Of a stretch of 5,055 nt of DNA, positions 1-5,055 are shown one piece after another. The DNA comes from an uncultured Clostridia bacterium (GTDB taxonomy: Bacteria; Bacillota; Clostridia; Monoglobales; Firm-18), in the NCBI GenBank assembly GCA_937914775.1, contig CALDNB010000037.1, forward strand, positions 1-5,055, in the 5' to 3' direction. The notes under the pieces were generated by a model. That model did no database searches, had not been told where the DNA came from, and worked only from the letters and a program-made list of their open reading frames with translations. The translations under genes were made by a program, and so were the position numbers. Numbering within the stretch: position 1 is the first letter of the stretch; every line of letters begins with the position of its first letter.

Positions 1-2069
1 ACAAGGCTTACGTGGCATTAGACATAGGTCCTCTCGGCGAAATGCTAAAACCTATGGGCACACTTTCTCACGAAGACGCTTACCAATACTTTAAAAAACA
101 GATTATATATGGTGTCGAGGCAGGTGCAGACCTTATAATTATAGAAACCATGACAGACTTAACAGAAGCAAAACTCGCCTGTCTTGCGGCTCGTGAAAAC
201 AGCAGTCTTCCCATAATTTGCACAATGTCCTTTGAAGAAAACGGACGTACATTTACAGGATGTCTTCCCTCTGCGGCAGCACTTACTTTATCACCTCTTG
301 CAGATGCCGTAGGTGTTAACTGTTCAATCGGACCTGACAAACTGGCTCCCATTATTGAAGAGTTTTTAAAATATTCAACCGTTCCCGTGTCCATAAGTCC
401 CAACGCAGGTATGCCAAAAGACGTTGACGGACAAACTGTTTATGACACAGACAGTTCCACCTTTGCAAAGCACATTGAAAAATTACTTGATATGGGCGTA
501 GGATTAGTGGGTGGTTGTTGCGGAACCACACCCCAATACATTGAAAAAGTAAAACAGGTTGTTGCAACCAAAAGAAAAAAGACAATAACAAAACCTGAAA
601 TCACCGCCCTTTGTACTGCCACAAAAACTGTTGTGGCAGATATGCCGTTAATTATCGGTGAACGAATCAACCCAACTGGTAAAAAACTTCTTAAACAGGC
701 GCTTATTGACGGTGATTACAACTACATTATTTCTCAGGCAGTATCACAGATTGATGCAGGTGCTCACGTTTTAGATGTAAATACAGGGCTTCCTGAAATT
801 GACGAGGAAAAAGTTTTAAAAGAGGTTATAACTGAAATCACCTCTGTTACAGATACGCCCTTACAGGTAGACAGTTCAAACCCCAAAGCCATCGAAACTG
901 CACTACGCACTTACACAGGCAAAGCAATAGTGAACTCAGTAAACGGTGAGAAAAAATCAATGGACAGTATTTTGCCTCTGGTTAAAAAATACGGTGCGGC
1001 AGTTGTAGTGCTTTCTCTCGACGAAAACGGAATTCCCGACACCGCAGAAAAACGTGTTGAAATAGCAAAAAAAGTTGTAAAAAAGGCAACCGCTTTAGGC
1101 ATCCCCAAAACTGACATTATTGTTGACTGCTTAACCCTTACCGTATCTGCCCAGCAAAAAGAAGCAGCCGAAACCCTAAAAGCAATTACTATGGTAAAAG
1201 AAACCCTGGGTGTAAAAACAGTTCTTGGTGTTTCAAATATATCATTCGGTCTGCCAAGACGTGACATTATAAACGAAACGTTTTTAGCACAGGCACTACT
1301 TGCAGGACTTGATTTTGCAATTATCAACCCCAATTCTGAGGGTATGACAAGCAGAATTTACGCGCACAACGTAATTAAAAATATTGACAGTAACTGCGAA
1401 CAGTTTATAAACCGTTATTCAGCAGAAAAACACGAGCAACAGACAACTTCAGAAATGTCCTTAAAAGACATTGTTATCGGCGGTTTCAAAGACAGCGCTT
1501 ATGCCGAAACAGTAAAACTGTTAGTGGATAATACAGGGCTTGACATAGTTGACAATCACTTAATACCTGCCCTTGACGTTGTTGGTACAAAATACGAAAA
1601 AGGCGAAGTGTTTTTACCCCAACTTATAAGAAGTGCAGAAACTGTTCAGGAGGCTTTTAAGTGTATTAAAGCGACGATGGAATCAAATAGCACCCTTAAC
1701 AAAGGCACAATCGTTATTGCTACTGTTAAAGGTGATATTCACGACATCGGCAAAAACATCGTAAAAGTGATTTTGGAAAACTACGGGTATAAAATTATAG
1801 ACCTTGGCAGAGATGTTGATAAAACCACAATACTAGATGCAATTAAAGAAAATAATGCAACTTTGCTTGGCTTAAGCGCTCTTATGACAACAACAGTAAA
1901 ATCTATGGAAGAAACAATTTCTTTTATTAAAGAGCATTGTCCCGACACTAAAATAATGGTTGGCGGTGCAGTACTTAACAGACAGTATGCAGACCAGATT
2001 GGTGCAGACTACTATGCAAAAGACGCGAAAGAAGCATCTGAAATTGCTAAAATTCATTTTAAGGAATAA
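1..2069 (+). CDS. metH: Cobalamin-dependent methionine synthase, 5'-truncated by the window edge
   Basis: Transfers a methyl group from methyltetrahydrofolate via cobalamin to homocysteine, making methionine in the cytoplasm. The frame is already open at base 3 (K-A-Y-V-A-L-D-I-G-P), so the GTG at 12 is an internal Val codon; about 100 N-terminal residues are missing. Numbering from that Val: the homocysteine domain runs to about 185, with zinc ligands Cys104 (GVNCSIGP) and Cys169-Cys170 (VGGCCGTTP). The pterin-binding domain follows at about 212-470 (IIGERINPTG, DAGAHVLDVNTG, QVDSSNP, NSVNGE). The helical cap is about 480-562. The B12 Rossmann domain is about 565-685, with GDIHDIGKN carrying the cobalt-ligand His577, then GLSALMTTT and MVGGA. 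The protein ends directly after this domain, so the AdoMet-dependent reactivation domain of E. coli MetH is absent, as in many Clostridia. It is followed four bases later by birA. Identification is secure; only the 5' end is unknown. Confidence 0.95.
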   Translation, partial: KAYVALDIGPLGEMLKPMGTLSHEDAYQYFKKQIIYGVEAGADLIIIETMTDLTEAKLACLAARENSSLPIICTMSFEENGRTFTGCLPSAAALTLSPLADAVGVNCSIGPDKLAPIIEEFLKYSTVPVSISPNAGMPKDVDGQTVYDTDSSTFAKHIEKLLDMGVGLVGGCCGTTPQYIEKVKQVVATKRKKTITKPEITALCTATKTVVADMPLIIGERINPTGKKLLKQALIDGDYNYIISQAVSQIDAGAHVLDVNTGLPEIDEEKVLKEVITEITSVTDTPLQVDSSNPKAIETALRTYTGKAIVNSVNGEKKSMDSILPLVKKYGAAVVVLSLDENGIPDTAEKRVEIAKKVVKKATALGIPKTDIIVDCLTLTVSAQQKEAAETLKAITMVKETLGVKTVLGVSNISFGLPRRDIINETFLAQALLAGLDFAIINPNSEGMTSRIYAHNVIKNIDSNCEQFINRYSAEKHEQQTTSEMSLKDIVIGGFKDSAYAETVKLLVDNTGLDIVDNHLIPALDVVGTKYEKGEVFLPQLIRSAETVQEAFKCIKATMESNSTLNKGTIVIATVKGDIHDIGKNIVKVILENYGYKIIDLGRDVDKTTILDAIKENNATLLGLSALMTTTVKSMEETISFIKEHCPDTKIMVGGAVLNRQYADQIGADYYAKDAKEASEIAKIHFKE
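2061..2065 (+). promoter_or_regulatory. Ribosome binding site of the biotin ligase gene
   Basis: AAGGA lies within the last codons of metH, eight bases before the ATG at 2074. It supports that ATG over an in-frame ATG at 1960, which would put 38 extra residues inside the conserved metH B12 domain. It also fits translation from a shared metH-birA message. Confidence 0.7.
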
Positions 2070-2073
2070 AACT

Positions 2074-2811
2074 ATGAATGCAGATACTATTAAAAAAGGG
2101 CTTAACTATAACGGTAACGTTATATTGCTTGAACAAACCGAGTCAACAAACAGTTACGTTTTATCAAGCAAACTGAATACAGGGGATATTGTAGTTGCTA
2201 AAACACAAACAAAAGGGAAAGGCAGAACAGGCAAGGCTTGGGTATCAAATAAAAATTCAATTGCCATGAGTATTGCAGTAAATAATGATATATCTCCCCA
2301 GGAACTGATTAAAATTCCCCTAATATTTGGCGTAGCGGTATGTAACACTATTAAAGAAATATCAGTGCTTGACGTAAAGATTAAATGGCCAAACGATATT
2401 GTATATAATAAAAAGAAACTTTGCGGAATACTGTGTGAAGCAAAAGCAGACGTTGCAGTATGTGGTGCAGGTATCAATGTTAACGATACACAGTTTCCAA
2501 AAGAAATAGAACTTATTGCAACATCTTTAAAAGCAGAAACAGGCAAAGACTATGACAGAAACGAAATTATATATAAGGTTGCAAACAATTTTAACAAACT
2601 GATTTCAAATGGATACACGGTTCCAAAAGAATTTGCAGACCTTTGTGTTAATATCGGCAAAGACATTATAGCAACTGTAAACGGTGAAGAAATTAAAGGC
2701 AGATGCAAAGGCATTGATGAATCAGGAGCGTTGATTGTTGCAACAGACAACGGTGATATTATAATTAGTTCAGGAGATGTTTCTGTTAGAGGTTTTTACG
2801 GGTACTATTAA
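2074..2811 (+). CDS. birA: Biotin--[acetyl-CoA-carboxylase] ligase, monofunctional (no DNA-binding domain)
   Basis: Activates biotin with ATP to biotinyl-AMP and attaches it to a lysine of biotin carrier proteins such as the acetyl-CoA carboxylase BCCP. The 245 residues start with about 15 non-conserved residues and go straight into the catalytic domain: ESTN at 23-26, the biotinyl-AMP loop TKGKGRTGKAW at 46-56 (GRGRxGRxW type), KWPNDI at 104-109 with Lys104, KKLCGILCEAK at 114-124, and GAGINVN at 131-137. A small C-terminal beta domain occupies about 193-240 (GRCKGIDESGALIV, GDVSVRG). The N-terminal winged helix of bifunctional BirA is missing, so biotin-operon repression by this protein is not expected. 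The stretch between GILCE and GAGINVN looks a few residues shorter than in E. coli BirA. It begins four bases after metH, suggesting co-transcription, although the two pathways are not obviously linked. Family assignment is firm; the carrier-protein substrate is inferred. Confidence 0.92.
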   Translation: MNADTIKKGLNYNGNVILLEQTESTNSYVLSSKLNTGDIVVAKTQTKGKGRTGKAWVSNKNSIAMSIAVNNDISPQELIKIPLIFGVAVCNTIKEISVLDVKIKWPNDIVYNKKKLCGILCEAKADVAVCGAGINVNDTQFPKEIELIATSLKAETGKDYDRNEIIYKVANNFNKLISNGYTVPKEFADLCVNIGKDIIATVNGEEIKGRCKGIDESGALIVATDNGDIIISSGDVSVRGFYGYY

Positions 2812-2830
2812 TTGTTCCACGTGGAACAAT
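2811..2830. other. parS: parS site 1 (ParB/Spo0J binding site)
   Basis: A perfect 20-bp palindrome overlaps the last base of the birA stop codon. Its core at 2813-2828 is TGTTCCACGTGGAACA. This differs from the classical TGTTTCACGTGAAACA only by a symmetrical T-to-C and A-to-G change; the TGTTCCAC half occurs in known parS sites. Its position just upstream of parA-parB supports the call. It should be a loading site for the ParB encoded at 3717-4568. Binding is inferred from sequence. Confidence 0.9.
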
Positions 2831-2842
2831 GTCGAAATATTT

Positions 2843-2872
2843 AAAATAATGTTCCACGTGGAACATTATTTT
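2843..2872. other. parS: parS site 2 within a 30-bp perfect palindrome
   Basis: The core at 2850-2865 is identical to site 1 (TGTTCCACGTGGAACA). The symmetry continues seven more bases on each side, giving 15-bp half-sites, much longer than parS binding needs. The centres of the two sites are 37 bp apart, about three and a half helical turns. The extra A/T symmetry appears to serve a second role as a terminator stem (see the overlapping terminator entry). Confidence 0.9.
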
Positions 2873-2875
2873 TTT
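2843..2875 (+). terminator. Probable intrinsic terminator of metH-birA, built on parS site 2
   Basis: As RNA, 2843-2855 pairs perfectly with 2860-2872 (13 bp) around an ACGT loop. The 3' arm merges into a run of seven T residues at 2869-2875. The base of the stem is A/T only; the GC pairs are near the loop. It lies 31 bases after the birA stop and before the parA promoter, where an operon terminator would be expected. Termination is inferred. Confidence 0.6.
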
Positions 2876-2891
2876 ATTTATGTAAAATCTA

Positions 2892-2920
2892 TTGAAATTA
2901 GTCTGTGTTCGGTGTATAAT
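2892..2920 (+). promoter_or_regulatory. Sigma-A-type promoter of parA-parB
   Basis: A -35 box TTGAAA (2892-2897) and a perfect -10 box TATAAT (2915-2920) are separated by 17 bases. The transcription start is expected near 2926-2928, giving a leader of only about 15 bases before the parA ATG. The -35 begins 20 bases after the second parS palindrome ends, so ParB spreading from parS could affect this promoter; that regulation is inferred. Confidence 0.8.
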
Positions 2921-2926
2921 ATTATA

Positions 2927-2937
2927 AAGGCAGGTGA
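2927..2937 (+). promoter_or_regulatory. Ribosome binding site of parA
   Basis: AAGGCAGGTGA resembles the Shine-Dalgarno consensus with one inserted base. The AGGTG core (2932-2936) is five bases from the ATG at 2942. It decides the start: an in-frame ATG at 2777 would add 55 residues encoded by the birA 3' end, both parS sites and the promoter. Confidence 0.75.
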
Positions 2938-2941
2938 AATT

Positions 2942-3712
2942 ATGAAAACAATAGCAATTGCAAACCAAAAAGGCGGCGTTGGCAAAACAACCACTTCAGT
3001 AAACTTGTCCGCTTGTCTTGCAGAAGCAGGGAAAAAGGTGCTTGTTATTGACAGTGACCCTCAGGGCAACACAACAAGCGGTCTTGGTATAGACAAAAAC
3101 AGTGTGGAAAACTCTGTATACGACGTACTGATTAACGGCAAGAAGTTTACAGACGTTATTGTTAAAACAAGTTGGAAAAACCTTGACCTGTGTCCCTCAA
3201 ATATTGATTTGTCAGGCGCAGAGGTTGAACTTGTTGACAAGGACAAGCGTGAATATATATTAAAGGAAGCAATTAAGGAACTGGGCGAAGTTTATGATTT
3301 TATTATTATAGACTGTCCTCCGTCACTTACATTGTTGACAGTTAATGCATTTACTGCAGCAAACACAGTATTAATTCCTATTCAGTGCGAATACTACGCA
3401 TTAGAGGGCCTTGCAGAACTTACAAAAACAATTAAATCTGTAAGAATGGGACTTAATCCCGATTTGGACATTGAGGGCGCACTGCTTACAATGTTTGATA
3501 TAAGAACAAATTTATCTGTAGATGTTGTTGAACAGGTTAAACTTGTAATGCCCAAAAAAGTATTTAAAACTGTAATTCCAAGAAATGTAAGGTTATCCGA
3601 AGCACCAAGTTTCGGTGTGCCCGTAATATACCACGACAGTTCTTCAACAGGTGCTAAATGCTACAGAGAACTGGCAAAAGAAATTATAAAAAACAATAAG
3701 AAACGGAGATGA
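2942..3712 (+). CDS. parA: Chromosome-partitioning ATPase ParA (Soj)
   Basis: A 256-residue P-loop ATPase of the ParA/MinD superfamily. It dimerises on ATP, binds DNA non-specifically, and is stimulated by ParB to release, driving or regulating origin segregation; Soj in Bacillus also modulates DnaA. Visible motifs are the deviant Walker A KGGVGKTT at 10-17 (signature Lys10 and Lys15), A' motif VIDSDPQGN at 35-43, Walker B IIIDCPP at 121-127 (Asp124), the conserved LIPIQCEYYALEGL at 144-157, and PRNVRLSEAPSFGVPVI at 213-229. The protein starts at the ATPase core with no N-terminal helix-turn-helix, the chromosomal Soj type rather than the long P1 plasmid type. The C-terminus is basic (NNKKRR). 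Start chosen from promoter, Shine-Dalgarno site and homology to MKTIAIANQKGG-type starts. parB follows after four bases and parS sites lie directly upstream. Length and motifs are complete. Confidence 0.96.
   Translation: MKTIAIANQKGGVGKTTTSVNLSACLAEAGKKVLVIDSDPQGNTTSGLGIDKNSVENSVYDVLINGKKFTDVIVKTSWKNLDLCPSNIDLSGAEVELVDKDKREYILKEAIKELGEVYDFIIIDCPPSLTLLTVNAFTAANTVLIPIQCEYYALEGLAELTKTIKSVRMGLNPDLDIEGALLTMFDIRTNLSVDVVEQVKLVMPKKVFKTVIPRNVRLSEAPSFGVPVIYHDSSSTGAKCYRELAKEIIKNNKKRR
3705..3708 (+). promoter_or_regulatory. Ribosome binding site of parB
   Basis: GGAG inside the last codons of parA stands eight bases before the ATG at 3717. Its placement indicates coupled translation of the parA-parB message. 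Confidence 0.65.
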
Positions 3713-3716
3713 TTGT

Positions 3717-4568
3717 ATGGCTAAAAAAGGCGGATTAGGCAAAGGTACAGCCGCATTATTCTCTGACATCACAGAAAACCTACAGACAAAAAACAGCGTC
3801 GTTAATTTAAAGATTATAGACGTACAACCAAACGCCGAACAGCCAAGACGTCATTTTGACGAAGAAAAAATGGAGGCGCTATCAGACTCCATTAAGGCAA
3901 ACGGCATTATTCAGCCAATCATTGTTGTACCTAAAGACGGTACATATATGATAGTTGCAGGGGAACGCAGATGGCGCGCCGCAAAAAAGGCGGGACTTAA
4001 AGAAATTCCTGCAATTATTCAAGACTACACCTATGACAAAGTTATGGAAGTAGCCTTGATTGAAAACTTGCAGCGTGAAGATTTAAACCCCGTAGATGAA
4101 GCGTTGGGTTACAAAACACTTATGACAACCTTTGACCTTACTCAGGAGCAGATAAGCGAAAGAATAGGCAAAAGCAGAAGTGCCGTTGCAAACTCTCTTC
4201 GTCTTTTAAATCTTCCTGATGACGTTCTTGATTTATTAAAGGAAGGAAAAATTTCAGAAGGCCACGCAAAGGTTATACTTGCCCTTGAAACTCAGGAGGA
4301 CAGGTCATTAGTGGCTATGACAGTTTACAAAAAAGGCTTAAGCGTAAGGGAAACAGAGTCTTTAGTAAGGTTAAAACTTAAACCTGCACGAAGAATTGTA
4401 AAGCCAAACCCCGACCTTGTTCACTATATTGCAGAACTTGAGGACAATATTTCAAAGTCAATGGGCACACGAGTAAAAATCCGTCACTCAGGAGGCAAAG
4501 GTAAAATTGAAATTGAATATTATTCAAACGATGAGTTTGACAGAATAATGGAAATTTTACAAAAGTAG
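3717..4568 (+). CDS. parB: Chromosome-partitioning protein ParB (Spo0J), CTP-dependent parS-binding clamp
   Basis: Binds parS, loads and slides on DNA as a CTP-switched clamp, recruits SMC in related bacteria and stimulates ParA ATPase. The 283 residues show the full architecture. The N-terminal ParA-stimulating box is KKGGLGKGTAALF (3-15). The CTPase domain has QPRRHFDEEKMEALSDSIK (42-60), GIIQPI (63-68), VAGERRWRAAKKAGL (80-94, the arginine-rich CTP motif) and IENLQREDLNPVDEA (115-129). The central helix-turn-helix is at about 141-165 (LTQEQISERIGKSRSAVANS), followed by EGHAK (181-185). The C-terminal dimerisation domain is about 230-283. No motif is missing. It is the second gene of the parA operon, and its binding sites lie just upstream of parA, so all three parts of the segregation system are in 1.8 kb. 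A Noc paralogue is less likely because the N-terminal KGGLGKG box and ParA partner are present. Confidence 0.96.
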   Translation: MAKKGGLGKGTAALFSDITENLQTKNSVVNLKIIDVQPNAEQPRRHFDEEKMEALSDSIKANGIIQPIIVVPKDGTYMIVAGERRWRAAKKAGLKEIPAIIQDYTYDKVMEVALIENLQREDLNPVDEALGYKTLMTTFDLTQEQISERIGKSRSAVANSLRLLNLPDDVLDLLKEGKISEGHAKVILALETQEDRSLVAMTVYKKGLSVRETESLVRLKLKPARRIVKPNPDLVHYIAELEDNISKSMGTRVKIRHSGGKGKIEIEYYSNDEFDRIMEILQK

Positions 4569-4680
4569 AGAAAAAGTCGCCTTTTAAATTTAGTTGTGTC
4601 AAACAAACACAATACAATTAATGTGATTTTGCGAAAAACAACAAAAATTAAATACAGGGCGATTTTGAGCGTATTTTTAC
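4569..4680. other. AT-rich spacer after parB, no convincing gene or terminator
   Basis: I see no coding signal here. A 6-bp hairpin (TTGTGT 4594-4599 with ACACAA 4607-4612, 7-base loop) has no T-run after it. AAAAG/CTTTT near 4573-4585 is weak. TCGCC (4578-4582) could pair with GGCGA (4658-4662) over about 75 bases. None is strong enough to call the end of the parAB transcript, and no promoter with good -35/-10 spacing is evident for what follows. Confidence 0.5.
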
Positions 4681-4851
4681 GGAGGTGGAATTTTTGAAGA
4701 AATTCAATGTGATGACCCTGAAATTTATATTCAGGATAAATTTAAAGGGAAAGAATTCCGATACGAAAAACAGATAAAAGAAGATGGAACCATTGTATTT
4801 GATATATATACAGCAGGTATTCATCAAAGATATACATTTACAGAGTTTTGA
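4669..4851 (+). pseudogene. Protein-like reading frame without a start codon; possible broken or truncated small gene
   Basis: After a stop at 4666-4668 this frame stays open for 60 codons and ends TGA at 4849-4851. It reads like real protein: GIFEEIQCDDPEIYIQDKF, then KGKEFRYEKQIKEDG, then TIVFDIYTAGIHQRYTFTEF, with alternating charged and hydrophobic beta-type segments. It has no in-frame ATG, GTG or TTG. A strong Shine-Dalgarno sequence (GGAGGT, 4681-4686) places the expected start at about 4693, where this frame has TTT. The nearest permitted start is the out-of-frame TTG at 4694, which gives only 27 unremarkable residues. Options are a lost start codon, a one-base sequence error, a rare start such as ATT at 4690, or the C-terminal remnant of a longer gene cut by rearrangement. 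I do not recognise the family. It lies 41 bases before the His-rich gene. Confidence 0.35.
4681..4686 (+). promoter_or_regulatory. Strong Shine-Dalgarno-like GGAGGT
   Basis: It matches the 16S anti-Shine-Dalgarno core well and extends to GGAGGTGG. It is seven bases before a TTG (4694) and six before the TTT where the protein-like frame would be expected to start. It could instead simply encode Gly-Gly in that frame. Confidence 0.4.
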
Positions 4852-4877
4852 ACCTATAAGTATGGTAATCTGAAGGA

Positions 4878-4888
4878 AAGGCGGATGA
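4878..4888 (+). promoter_or_regulatory. Ribosome binding site of the His-rich gene
   Basis: AAGGCGGATGA matches the Shine-Dalgarno consensus except at two positions. Its GGCGG core ends eight bases before the ATG at 4893. An ATG inside it (4885) opens a different frame that stops after 19 residues, so 4893 is preferred. Confidence 0.55.
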
Positions 4889-4892
4889 AAAG

Positions 4893-5055
4893 ATGGCAGA
4901 TCTTATCAAAACACATATACATGTGTTGGAAGATGGCAGCATAATTGAACATACCCATGTGGAAGAACATGAGCATGAGGAAGAAATTATGCATGGACAT
5001 AGTCATATTCATAACGGGGAACATACCCATACACATGGACATACGCATCAAAATA
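4893..5055 (+). CDS. Histidine-rich metal-binding protein, 3'-truncated; possible CsoR/RcnR-family metal-sensing repressor
   Basis: Fifty-four codons are visible before the window ends. The start reads MADLIKTHIHVLEDGSIIEH, followed by alternating His with Thr, Glu or Gly (EEHEHEEE, HGHSHIH, HTHTHGHTH). Fifteen of the 54 residues are His, all encoded by CAT, and several are Glu, so divalent metal binding (nickel, zinc, cobalt or copper) is likely. No signal peptide or membrane segment is seen, which suggests a cytoplasmic protein. From memory of the family, Firmicute CsoR/RcnR-type (DUF156) repressors can carry a similar His-rich N-terminal tail before an NRLxRxxGHxxxV-type helical domain, and the visible part ends where that domain would be expected to begin. 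That domain is outside the window, so the repressor call is a hypothesis; a metal chaperone or a transporter's His-rich tail also fits. A Shine-Dalgarno site supports the start. Confidence 0.6.
   Translation, partial: MADLIKTHIHVLEDGSIIEHTHVEEHEHEEEIMHGHSHIHNGEHTHTHGHTHQN

Noticed and set aside
12..14. GTG as the start of metH
   Set aside because: The frame is open upstream to the window edge and encodes conserved MetH residues (KAY before VALDIGP), and about 100 residues of the homocysteine domain would be missing; it is an internal Val.
80..670. Minus-strand open frames across metH
   Set aside because: They lie opposite strongly conserved MetH domains, lack ribosome binding sites and encode low-information sequence; they are shadows.
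1960..2073. Upstream ATG extension of the biotin ligase
   Set aside because: It overlaps the conserved end of metH in another frame, its 38 residues match no BirA feature, and the ATG at 2074 has its own Shine-Dalgarno site.
2811..2872. Palindromes read as a CRISPR, insertion-sequence ends or a bHLH-type E-box (CACGTG)
   Set aside because: There are only two copies with a 20-bp gap between cores, no transposase or cas genes, and the core is parS next to parA-parB.
2777..2941. Upstream ATG extension of ParA
   Set aside because: It would translate the birA 3' end, both parS palindromes, the terminator and the promoter; ParA homologues start at the Walker A strand, matching 2942.
4594..4612. 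Hairpin TTGTGT/ACACAA as the parB terminator
   Set aside because: Only 6 bp, two of them G-C, with no T-run after it on the + strand.
4694..4777. TTG-initiated 27-residue ORF behind GGAGGT
   Set aside because: The ribosome site is good, but the short product looks random and overlaps the more protein-like frame; no slippery heptamer was found that would join the two by programmed frameshift.
4854..5051. Met-rich minus-strand open frame opposite the His-rich gene
   Set aside because: It is the mirror of the His codons: every CAT on the + strand reads ATG on the other. It has no ribosome binding site or plausible fold.

Overview
The window looks like chromosome from a low-GC Firmicute, most likely a Clostridia-type anaerobe. 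This rests on AT-rich codon choice, purine-rich Shine-Dalgarno sites, a textbook sigma-A promoter, a short methionine synthase without a reactivation domain, and a Bacillus/Clostridium-style Soj/Spo0J pair. The genus cannot be named from the sequence. Every supported gene is on the + strand.

Layout. (1) Bases 1-2069 hold the 3' part of a cobalamin-dependent methionine synthase (metH). It lacks roughly its first 100 codons, which lie upstream of the window. (2) Four bases later, 2074-2811 encodes a 245-residue biotin-protein ligase (birA type) with no DNA-binding domain, probably co-transcribed with metH. (3) The 130-bp gap 2812-2941 is the most information-dense stretch. It has two perfect copies of TGTTCCACGTGGAACA, a parS centromere-like sequence. 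The second copy sits in a 30-bp perfect palindrome that runs into a T-tract, so it can also act as an intrinsic terminator. A consensus promoter and a very short leader follow. (4) Bases 2942-3712 and 3717-4568 encode ParA (Soj) and ParB (Spo0J), four bases apart. Together with the parS pair they form a complete chromosome segregation module: ParB loads at parS, spreads as a CTP-dependent clamp, and works with the ParA ATPase to move or organise the origin region.

(5) From 4569 to the end the content changes. An AT-rich spacer without a convincing terminator leads to a strong Shine-Dalgarno sequence. Behind it is a protein-like reading frame (4669-4851) with no ordinary start codon, possibly a broken or truncated gene. 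At 4893 a histidine-rich protein begins (15 His in the 54 residues visible) and runs off the window. It may be the N-terminal metal-binding extension of a CsoR/RcnR-type metal-sensing repressor, but the diagnostic domain is not in view.

Nothing here is clearly a new system. The best points for a second look are the parS pair that doubles as an operon boundary, and the unexplained right-hand end with its start-less frame and His-rich protein.
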